From positions 10,361,561-10,425,560 of the forward strand of contig OZ029914.1 of the NCBI GenBank assembly GCA_964023275.1: 64,000 nt of DNA, read 5' to 3'. The DNA is from Norana najaformis. Taxonomy: Eukaryota; Annelida; Clitellata; Crassiclitellata; Hormogastridae. This document shows, in pieces, positions 36,209 to 46,190 of the stretch. Every line of letters begins with the position of its first letter. The stretch's first letter is position 1. A program made the translations under genes and the position numbers. The notes under the pieces were generated by a model. The model was not told the DNA's origin and searched no databases. It was given only the letters and a program-made list of their open reading frames with translations.

Positions 36209-36310
36209 TAAAATAATAGTAATAATAATAATAATGATAATAATAATCTGAATCGTGGACATAATCATACCTGTAATGGTCGTCATCGTTGTCATCATCA
36301 TCCCCACGAC
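36209..36310. repeat. (TAA)n and (ATC)n microsatellites
   Basis: A run of AATAATAATAATAATGATAA at 36219-36245, and a separate TCATCATCATC run near 36295. Confidence 0.85.
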
Positions 36311-36687
36311 CACCGTCCGCGATCGTTTCTGTAAAATGCGTCCTAATAAACAACGCTTGTAGGACCTCAACCATTGCTGTTTCTCCTGAAATTAAAACTA
36401 TCAAGTCATTAACTTGTAGTTTTCATTAAAGTACACTGGTCAACATAGAATTCGTTACTGACTGGAAAAGGCCCTAATGTGTAGCATCTTGGTGTGCTGA
36501 ACACGAATATAACCATAAAATTTTTTTATTGGCTCTCGTTTTGAAAATATTTCATATAGTTCATTTTTTATGTTTCACCATGTAAATTTATGCAGTAGGA
36601 CTGCGACAATATCCTAAATAAGTCTAGAATGATGTAATATTCCACCTCATTGCATAATCCCATCATGGACACATCATGCACAGTTGA

Positions 36688-36767
36688 TTACGTCATTTTC
36701 TGATGCAATGTAAAACTACAGCCAGTCGGCTGCTGACGTAAGATGACGTCAGCAGTGTACTATATAA
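36688..36767 (+). promoter_or_regulatory. CRE-like sites and TATA box of copy D
   Basis: TTACGTCA at 36688-36695, TGACGTAA near 36733, the full CRE palindrome TGACGTCA at 36744-36751 and TATATAA at 36761-36767, about 117 bp before the ATG at 36884. This is a compact core-promoter arrangement. Function is inferred from the motifs alone. Confidence 0.65.
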
Positions 36768-36883
36768 AGCGAGTCGGAACGGTTGAGCATTTACAATATT
36801 ACAGACTTTGTGCGAGACAGTTTAAGTTACTGTTTTATAAAACTATTATTACTTTATCCATTTAGATACAATACAGAACAGTA

Positions 36884-38573
36884 ATGCCTCGGAAGTGCGT
36901 AAATACTGTGGACAACTTTTGTTACATTTGTGGGGAAGTGACATTTGCCAACCAGAAGAAACGTATCACTTATCAAGTCAAGAAGGCATATCATGCTTAC
37001 TTCGAATGCAAGGTTGGTGACCAAGACAAGCCATGGGCCCCGCATATATGCTGTGCTACATGTACAACACAGCTTTCACAGTGGTTGAATGGCAAAAGAC
37101 CATCAATGCCGTTTGCAGTTCCCATGGTGTGGAGAGAGCAAAGCAACCACGTAGATGACTGTTACTTCTGCTCGGTTCCTCCTCTTTCCGGTGGAATAAC
37201 GAAGCAAAAGAAGTCGACAATAGTCTACCCAAACATTCCGTCAGCATTGAGACCAGTTCCACATGGTGATGGACTTCCTATTCCAGAACCTCCAGCAGAA
37301 TATATTTTCCTTGATTCATCTGATGAGGACAAGGGTGAGCCGACATGTTCTTCTCCTGGTCCGTCAGCGTGCAGTGATCCCGATTTTCACTGTGGTGCAT
37401 CATCAACCCCACAGAATAACACAGGAAGAACTAAATGACCTTGTTCGTGATTTGGACTTATCCAAAAACAAGGCAGAATTGCTAGGATCAAGACTCCAAC
37501 AATGGAATCTTCTAGAAGAAGATGTCACAATTACTTCATATAGAAAGCGCCATCAGCAGTTGGAACCTTTCTTTATGAAGGAAGGTAATCTGGTATTCTG
37601 TTCCAATATTGACGACCTCATGAATGCCTTACAGATCACTCATGACCCACAAGAATGGAGACTCTTTGTAGACTCTTCAACACTGAGTCTTAAGGCTGTG
37701 CTTTTGCACAATGGAAACCGTCTTCCATCTATTCCATTAGCGCATGCTGTCCACATGAAAGAGACATACGATAACCTAAAACAGCTACTGCATTCCATTG
37801 ACTATAACAGGTACAAATGGCACCTGTGTGGTGATTTGAAGGTAGTTGCCATTTTAATGGGACTGCAGCAAGGATATACAAAATATATGTGTTTCTTGTG
37901 TGAGTGGGATAGCCGAGCAAGAGAGTTGCACTACGTGCGGAAGGAATGGACTCCCAGACAAAACATGGCAGTTGGACAGAAGAATATCCAGCACCCAGCT
38001 CTGGTCGAGGCTCACAAAATCCTACTACCACCCCTTCACATCAAACTAGGCTTGGTGAAGAACTTCGTGAAAGCCATGGACCGCACTTCGCCAGCTTTCC
38101 GATACCTGCATGAAAAATTCCCTCGACGCAGCGAAGCAAAGATTAAAGATGGAGTTTTTGTGGGTCCTCAGATTAGAGAACTCTTCAAAGATGACCGCTT
38201 CAACGACTTGCTGGAGGGTGATGCGAAACAAGCATGGAATGCTTTTCGTCTAGTGTCTACAGACTTTCTGGGGAATGTTAGGGCAGAAAACTACAAGGAA
38301 CTAGTAGAAGACATGCTCAAGCAGTACCAGAAATTTCGCTGCAATATGTCTCTGAAGATGCATTTCCTTCATTCCCATATGGATTTCTTCCCTGACAACT
38401 GTGGTATGGTTAGTGACGAACATGGCGAACGTTTTCATCAAGATATCGCAACAATGGAGCAAAGGTACCAGGGAAAATGGTCCACTACAATGTTGGCTGA
38501 CTACTGCTGGACACTCCGCAGAGATGCTCCCGAACAGCTGTACAAGAGACAGGCAAAAAAATCTAAGAACTAG
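36884..38573 (+). pseudogene. Transposase-like gene of copy D, one frame break
   Basis: Begins MPRKCVNTVDNFCYICGEVT and ends KRQAKKSKN, about 562 residues. One frame change near 37400-37430 separates residues 1 to about 180 from the rest. Conserved with copies A-C: CYICGE, VGDQDKPWAPHICC, VPMVWREQSNHVDDCYFC, LFVDSSTLSLK, CGDLK, GYTKYMCFLCEWDSRA, ILLPPLHIKLGLVK, GPQIREL and EHGERFHQDI. The acidic D, D, E positions are all retained. Confidence 0.88.
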
Positions 38574-38919
38574 TCTATGACCTGGTTTTTACAAATATTA
38601 ACTGTAAGTGTATCACTATTGGCATGCATTGTGCGATATAAAATTACTTCATTTCAGATTACAAAAAAACTAGAGCCAATTCGGCATTTTCACTGTCATA
38701 TTCGTGTTCAGCACATACAAATTGATAAGAACTGACTAATTTCATTTCAGAAACATGACTTTTGTAAAAATTTGTTGTCCAGTGTTATTTGAAACGTGTA
38801 CAGCAGATGCCCAAGGTCTAACTGGGATACGGGCGAGCATTCAAAACAGGCGAAACTATTAATATTTTTAAAAGCTTCGCATTACACACAATATATACAA
38901 AGCGCCATGTCTCATGTCT

Positions 38920-39523
38920 TCTAGAATATCTTTAGGAAACCCACTGATGTTCAGTCGCCTTGATTACTGTAACTCACTTCTTGCTCGTACCACAAATTCA
39001 AACATGCAGAAACTCCAAAGAGTTCAGAACTCCTTGGCTAGAGCCATAATAAATACTTCAAAATATGAGCATATAACCTCTGTGCTTAAATCTTTACATT
39101 GGCTTCCTGTTCAGCAAAGGATTTGTTTCAAATTAGGACTTACAGTATATAAAACATTGAACTCTGGCCAATCCCAATACTTAAAATCCCTCCTTAATCC
39201 CCAGACTTACCACTATTCTGCAAGGTCATCTGATTGTCTTTCTCTGGTCATACCTTGGATTAGAACTGTTCTCGGTAAACGGCCTTTTTCAGTTGCCGGA
39301 CCTAAATTTTGGAACTTCCTCCCTGTATCCCTTCGTTCTGCTCAATCGCTTCTGTCATTCCATTCTCAGCGTGAAACTTACCTTTTTCAAATTGCTTATC
39401 TACCATAGACTGCCTCTGTCTTGTGGACTGACCTTCTGGATGTTGACCCGATTGTGGCTTGGTTTTGGTGCGCCATCGGTTGACACCTTGTTCATTAGAC
39501 ACCGGCGCATTAGAAGTTACTAA
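38920..39523 (+). mobile_element. LINE 3' end, nearly intact C-terminus
   Basis: An open frame of about 160 codons reads SRLDYCNSLLARTTNSNMQK, LKSLHWLPVQQRICFKLGLT, then VLGKRPFSVAGPKFWNFLPV and ends in YLFQIAYLP. It is followed by the conserved 3' block (39411-39523, GATGTTGACCCGATTGTGGC). The 5' end is truncated. Transposon copy B is inserted at the very end of this unit. Confidence 0.85.
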
Positions 39524-39972
39524 TTACACTGGCCAACAGAAAAAAATTTTTTTCTTGTTGCCTTCGGTTTTAGACCTGTTCTTGGGGTAATTTTGGGCGC
39601 TGATTCAGAAAATGTCATTGGATTGAGTGCATCAGGTCTAGTTTCTCAGATATCGTCGATTTTGTAAAGAAAACCCAGTCCACTCTTTAAACGATGTCTT
39701 TGACAAAACTAAAATGTCATAATAGGCTTTATTTATGGCTAATTAATTATAATTCTTGCTGATTCATATAATGCCTACATCCTTATAATGTAAAATCAGC
39801 ATATCTTGCCGCGTGCTGAGATATTGCTGATTCAACGAAATAACTATTCCGTAGCCTACAGCTTACTCAGCACTAAATTCATGGCCTCATTTAGAATTTA
39901 TTTGTGCTTATACAGCGTTTCATGGTTTCGAACTATGTAAATAGATTATGCTGAAGTCAGCATTTATAGCCT

Positions 39973-39979
39973 ATATAAA
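39973..39979 (+). promoter_or_regulatory. TATA box of copy B
   Basis: TATATAA 157 bp before the ATG at 40136. The same box is at 46631-46637 in copy C and at 19743-19749 (minus) in copy A. Confidence 0.55.
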
Positions 39980-40135
39980 CCGCCTCCTGAAAGCTAGAGC
40001 AGCCGCAGTCGTCTTAGGGCATATTAAGAGTTGGTCGCAAGAACAATCTGTGAATGTGAACATTAAATAACTACATGTTCTTACTATTTTTTAGGTTAGT
40101 CACTTAATTCCTCAGATGCGAACATCCTTAAGGTT

Positions 40136-41843
40136 ATGGCTACTTCCAGACGGAGCTGCATTAACCATCCAGACATATTCTGCTACATTTGTGGAGAATA
40201 CACACTAGAAGCAAACAGGAAACCGATTTCTGAGTCTGTAAAAAGAGCATATGTAGGTTATTTTGGTGTCAAACTTGGAGATCAAGATAAGCAATGGGCT
40301 CCTCATATAGTATGCAAAACTTGTATTGAACAATTGCGCCACTGGACAACTGGAAAGAGAAGCTGCCTGAAATTTGGTGTACCGATGGTTTGGAGGGAAG
40401 AGATAAACCACTTCGACGACTGTTACTTTTGTATGGTTAATATCATAGGCATCAATCGAAATAATCGTCACAAGTTGTCTTACCCTGATATACCTTCAGC
40501 CAGGAGACCTGTTCCGCATTCGGATATTGTACCAGTTCCACCTTTTCGCGAACTACCTCAGCTCTCAGACGATGACACTTGCATGTCCAATATTGGACAA
40601 GATGACGAAAGTGAAGAAAGTGGGGGCAGTGACAGTGATTTCCAATCAACTTCACACAGTGAACGTTTTGACCAAAAAGAGTTGAGTGATCTGATCAGGG
40701 ACTTAAATCTTTCCAAAGAGTCCTCTGAATTGCTTGCGTCCAGACTAAAGGAAAAGAATGCACTTCAGCCTGGAACGAAAATTACAATTTATAGAAACAG
40801 AGAACAGGATTTGCTGCCATTCTTTACCGAAGACAACAACCAACCTAGTATTCTGTAATGACATCAGCAACTTATTGAAGAAAATTGGTCTGTCGGATTA
40901 CAGCCCAGATGAGTGGCGTCTTTTTATCGACAGTTCAAAACGTAGTCTGAAATGTGTGCTTTTAAATAACGGCAACAAATTTGGTTCTGTTCCAATCGGT
41001 CACTCCACCAGGATGAAAGAAGAGTACAATGCCATCTCTTTAGTACTGGAAAAGATAAAATACAAAGAACATCAATGGGTAATTTGTGTAGACTTGAAGA
41101 TGGTAAATTTCCTCCTTGGTCAACAAAGTGGCTACACAAAGTATCCCTGCTTTTTGTGTCTTTGGGACAGTAGAGCCAAGCATGAACATTGGACAAGAAA
41201 AGATTGGCCTTCGAGGAAAGACATGGTGGTTGGAGCTCAAAATGTAATCAAGGAATCTTTGGTGGCACGAGATAGGATCATACTGCCACCACTACATATA
41301 AAGCTAGGCCTGATGAAAGAATTTGTCAGGGCTTTGAATAAAGAAGGTTCATGCTTCGAATACATAGTACACAAGTTACCAGGAATTACAATGGAAAAAT
41401 TGAAGGCTGGAATCTTCGATGGTCCACAGATCAGGCAACTTATGAATGACCCACTTTTCATACCATCAATGAATGAAATCGAATCTTGTGCCTGGTCTTC
41501 CTTTGTTCTTGTAACTAAAAATTTTCTTGGCAACAAGAAGGCAGACAATTATGCACAACTAGTAGAGGATATGCTTCTTCATTTCAACAAGCTTGGCTGC
41601 AACATGAGCATTAAAGTCCATTATCTCCACAGTCACTTAGATCGCTTTCCAGAGAATCTTGGTGACTTCAGCGAAGAGCAAGGTGAAAGATTTCACCAAG
41701 ACATCAAAACAATGGAAAATCGATATCAAGGAAGATGGGATGCACACATGATGGCAGACTATTGCTGGAATATTATGCGCGATTGTTCCGGCAGATGCCA
41801 CACTCGGAAATCGTACAAAAGGAGCTTCTTCGGTGTCGAATGA
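40136..41843 (+). pseudogene. Transposase-like gene of copy B, one frame break
   Basis: Same start and end as in copies A and C. The frame is lost by a 4-base insertion (CCAA) near 40843, inside GACAACAACC. The upstream part keeps the ZAD-like cysteine pairs and HFDDCYFC. The downstream part keeps FIDSS, CVDLK, the CFLCLWDSRA zinc-like motif and GERFHQDI. Confidence 0.9.
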
Positions 41844-42162
41844 CTTGAAATTTTTATAACAAACTTGTTCTGTTTGGTATCATATAAGTACAGTTTCAGG
41901 TACTACCATTTTCTTTTAAGTATTTGTATTATTATGTTTATTTAGTGTATCACATAATAAATTGAGCACTACATAATTATATCTATAGCCTTATGTTTTA
42001 TGGGCGAGCAGAGGCAAGGACTGGTATATGGCATAATGTTCTATATCTCGAAAACTAGACCTGCTGGGAGAAAACTGGTGCCTTTTCTGGAATTAGCAGG
42101 TCAAATATACCCAGAAACAGTTCTAACATTTGAGGCAACAAATTATGTGTTGGCCAGTGTTA

Positions 42163-42545
42163 CCAGTGAAAGGAGGCGGTTGGCTTTCCATGGAAATCAA
42201 CAATGTATAATGAAAGCCTAAAACGCATTAGAAAAATTCTTTTCCATGCGAAAAGTTATAGTGCGCAATTGTGGAATGGCTTAGATGGAGAACGGAGAGG
42301 GAGTTGCAGTTGGAGGGCGTAACCATGTGTTGCCAATGTTGCATTCCGCTTCGTTATCCTGAGCAACACTGAACGTGGTGTCAACCGTCAACTTTGGCTG
42401 GAACTCTAGTTACGGTTTCTTCATGTGCGGAGACTCTAAATCTGCTAACTTTCCCGGTTAGCTAAGAATTAGTTGTTTATAACACACGAACTTAGGCTAT
42501 CGAAGAGTGCCACTTAGAATGCGCTAAAAACTGTTCAGTTGCACA
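42163..42545. other. no gene recognised
   Basis: Right flank of copy B. The LINE into which B inserted does not visibly continue here. Confidence 0.4.
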
Positions 42546-42660
42546 TATGCATACATACATCCATACATCCATTCATACATGCATACATAAATGCATACAT
42601 ACATAGGTGTGTACGAACCTACATATATACAAACAAAAATATACATACATACATACCTGA
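42546..42660. repeat. (CATA/CATC)n microsatellite
   Basis: Interrupted ATACATACATCC units. Confidence 0.9.
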
Positions 42661-44225
42661 AATTGACTGATCTTTTAGTTGACGTACTTGTTGTTCCAGC
42701 AATCTCGTCATGTTTAGTAGTGTCGTGTAGTTTTCTAACTCTTGATTCATTGCTGTTTATAATTTTGAAACATTCCAGTAATTATTGAAGCCTATTATAA
42801 AATTGTAATATAGGTAAAATGGCGGAATATGGCCCTGGATGACATTGTATGTTCTGTATATATGGTGAAGATATAATATTTTCAGTTTATGTATCGCTAA
42901 GATTAATCATAAGACTAAGACAACTGCATATATGGAAAAGCAAAAGTGAAACGAAGATTGGAATAATCAGTACCTTGCCGACATAGGTTAACCACCAAAA
43001 AGTATTACTACCAAAAAGTATTAAATGGGTGTATTCACTTGGACGTTTCAATCGATATTGCGCTCGGTATCCTATAGAGATTGTTGAAATATGGTGCAAC
43101 TATCGTATTAAGGAGTTTAGAGAATAAATGATAGCAGGGAGTTACGTTCCTTGCCAGAATAACTGAAAATTTATGAAAATTTATCCAGTGAAATAGATGA
43201 AGTCAAGCGACGACGAGGGTCTAATTGATACGCTGAGACTAAGAAATTAACACTTAACACCAACGGTCGCATTTTATGCTGGTTGAAGAGAGGACACATT
43301 GATCTTGGAATATGTCCTTTCTCTTACTTTCTCATTCACTCTCCCTTCCTCTCAAACGACGTCGTCATCGTCACTGTCACCGTCGTCGTCGCTGTTAATG
43401 TCGCCATTAATGCAAAAATGAACCTCAACTATATGCATCGTCTGTATATATTAAAGCATAAACCAAACACACGACGTACAAAAATGATACTCCTGTCATA
43501 TTACGTACAAAAATAATACCCTTGTTATTTGGCTCATTTTGAAACTAAAATTATTGTATAGAAATTATCCTAGGGAGACAATGGGGCCTCTATATTCTCG
43601 CCTAAATAATACAGACAAATTACATTAAGCTCAGACTTGATCCTGGAATACTGGAATGGCAGTAATTGGATTTCTTAAAAAATTAGTCCCGCGTTTTTCG
43701 CTTTTTCAGTCGCAGAAAGTATTATCTGAACGCCATAGCTAATAATCATTAAAAATTTGTGTTATCTTAGGCATTATGTTTCTAAAATATCCTTTAATAA
43801 GACAAACGGAGTTTAAATTGCATGCATCAGCACTGCTTTTAAACCATACTGCCGTCTGAATTTGCACAGAACAATGCTTTTAATGTTTTTAATTTGATTT
43901 TCCAGCTGAGCAACAGCAAATTTTAATTTTTTCATTTGTTTCCTGCTTTGTCTTTTTGTTCATGTGAAAGTCGAATCTTAGAGAAAAGTCAGTTTATCTT
44001 TTATAGTTGATTATTAAATTCATACTGCTTTCTAAAAGCAGCTGTTTCCTTTGAGATATTCTTGAAAACTTTACTGTTTCCGAATCCATTAATCTGATGA
44101 ATGTGTCATGGATTCTTTCCGATCATCAAGACAAATATTAACAGTTAGTCGCGTATTTAGCATAAATATAGCCTATTACGATAAATATGCAAACAATACG
44201 TTGACCTCGTAGCACTGTCTGCTTG
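42661..44225. other. no gene recognised; 3' side of the CARD pseudo-exon
   Basis: The part at 44030-44225 resembles the sequence downstream of the intact CARD exon (55540-55725), sharing AAGCAGCTGTTT on the plus strand. The rest is anonymous. Confidence 0.45.
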
Positions 44226-44528
44226 TTAGGTTGGTTGCTCACGGATTCCAGATGCTTGTTCTTGGTTGTCCATGAATTCGAGTAGGTATTGATTTTCTTT
44301 AATTAAGGCTTGACGTACAAAGAAAAATGCTCTATGATATTGAATGGCTGAGTAGAGCCCGACATCGACTCTTTGGTGTCGGATTTTCGTGCTCGATCTC
44401 CAACTACTGGTCAACACTGATCACTTTTTCTTGAATCAACCAATCAGTGGAGGCGATTCAACATCAGACACAAATTTTTGCGAAGACGACCAATATGCGA
44501 CGCTTTAACACATCATTTGTCAAAGAAC
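44226..44528 (-). pseudogene. decayed copy of gene 1's terminal CARD exon
   Basis: Begins after an acceptor (TGCTGCAG) with SLTNDVLKRR, matching SLTNDEVKKR of the intact exon at 55726-56045, and ends RAFFFVRQALIKENQYLLEF then a stop, matching RAFLVVREALVEKDHYLLES. Between them there are about three frame changes and an in-frame stop. Its downstream flank also aligns, so this is a segmental duplicate and not a processed copy. Confidence 0.85.
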
Positions 44529-44529
44529 C

Positions 44530-45325
44530 TGCAGCAGGGTATGAATTCTCTGCAACGAACTAACGTTTTAGCGTTCATCGTGTTAATGTTATGCTATGCA
44601 AATATTTCAGCGCCACAGAAAAGATGAGACGGGGCAGTTAAAACCCTGGCGCCATATCAAATCAAAAACCACTTTGTTTAGACAGTTTCGGTGCCAGGTC
44701 AGAATCCGGGGAATCAAGAAGTGGTGACATCGTGATGCTAAGATGGAATTCAAATTTGATTGGCTAAGGCCGTAGAATGTGCAGGAGCTGAAGAAAACTG
44801 CAATAGGTTGAAAAGTTCGGTTGTCAATCTGAAGGGAAACCCTCCACGAGAGAGACAAGTGGAGGAGAGCTTGCACTGACAGACTGACACACGCACATTC
44901 ACTCACTCATTCCAACTCTTCAAGTCCCTCCGCCACTGTGTACCTCTTTCTCTTTTTCACTTTCTCTCACTCTCTTTACTGCCCGACGACGTTCTTAGTC
45001 CTGTTACATCTTTCTGCGGTCAATCTACCAGAATACCTAATTGGGCTGCCCTCATCGGATAAAATGAAGCCCAAGGACCGGGTTGGCTCAGACTGCAGTC
45101 ACAAAAAGATGCGTCATTGCCGCTGTTGCTTTAACGTTGATAAGCATTGGCAACAAATAATACCTCAGAATTAAGATCACATGAAATCACGGCAGTTCAG
45201 CTAGAGTTAGCACTCGTCCGTTCAAATGAGAAACGGCATATTTTGACCCTCTCAGACTTTTTGTTGCAAGTTTACATTGTCATTTGTATTTCATAGCAGT
45301 TAACAAATCATTCAGAGACTGTAAT
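44530..45325. other. no gene recognised
   Basis: No further paralogous TIR exon was found beside the CARD pseudo-exon. Short open frames lack domains. Confidence 0.4.
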
Positions 45326-45329
45326 GTTT

Positions 45330-45560
45330 TTTCACTTTGTGCGCGAGGATGCCGGTTCGCATACCAGACCGTGGCTTATTTTGGAGATTTGAATCAGGAA
45401 CTAGCACGATCGGTGAACTTGGACCTTAATGACATGGGATCCATTCAAACGGAAAGCGGTGGCGAAGGATCTCACTCGATAATTTCATTGAAAATGAGTA
45501 GGTTTCGAGGCCATTCGGTCGCTGTGAAAAAATGTTTACGTTAACATTTACATTTCCACA
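45330..45560 (+). repeat. SINE with tRNA-like B box and CATTTA tail
   Basis: Longest copy of this family. A B-box-like GCCGGTTCGCATACC lies near 45350, a body contains GCGGTGGCGAAGGATCTCAC, and the 3' end GGCCATTCGGTCGCTGTGAA is followed by ACATTTACATTT. Confidence 0.7.
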
Positions 45561-45564
45561 GTGT

Positions 45565-46187
45565 CATCGAGTCGAATAAGCGCTGCCAATATCCCCTCAT
45601 TCGGACCGTAACGGCATCTTCTGACTGACTGTGGTGAATATATTGCGACACTGGAAGCTCAATACAAAAGTAGCGCAAAAGAAATGAACTATTGTATTTT
45701 ATCATATAAAAGCAACTAATCTGTTAACTCAGTGCCTCCAATGATCAATCATTTTGGCAAGACTTGGAACCCTAATCATACGCACATACAAAAATGCACA
45801 AGCCTACTGGATCTTTGCCTCACTGAGAATGTTGAAGAAAATGCTGATGACTGAAAGTATAAGTTAAACGGCTTCTGAGTAACGCAATATGATATAGTAC
45901 TGTATAATATACAAGAAATCAATAATTAGGCTGATTGAGTAAACCTCTCAGCGGTTACAAAGCAAGTGGAAAATTACGGTAGTGCACAGCCGCAGATAAA
46001 TGATCTTTGCAAATCTTTGCAAGACTAATTCGTTGGTACACGAAAAATTGCATACTGGGGTTGTGTACATCGATGATTATGCAAATGAACAAGTAATGTA
46101 AATATTTTCTTGACTAGATTTAATGGAGATTTCATTGATGATAGCCTTAGAGGCGTATGAATACACTCCTTTTACTATCCTTATAAA
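45565..46187. other. no gene recognised
   Basis: Left flank of transposon copy C, AT-rich. Confidence 0.4.
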
Positions 46188-46190
46188 TAA

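Larger units (their letters stand above)
36434..38784 (+). mobile_element. DNA transposon, diverged relative of the CACTGG family, copy D
   Basis: 2351 bp with ends CACTGGTCAACA at the left and TGTTGTCCAGTG-like at the right. A further internal inverted pair (GTGCTGAACACGAATAT, 17 bp) lies near each end (36497-36513 and 38699-38715). Flanking triplets are GTA and TTA, so a TWA duplication is not clean here. The encoded protein aligns along its whole length with that of copies A-C but is clearly another subfamily. Confidence 0.9.
39527..42159 (+). mobile_element. DNA transposon, CACTGGCCAACA family, copy B
   Basis: 2633 bp with inverted ends CACTGGCCAACA and TTA duplications at 39524-39526 and 42160-42162. 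It is almost identical to copies A and C. It sits at the 3' end of a LINE fragment, which dates it after that LINE. Confidence 0.95.
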
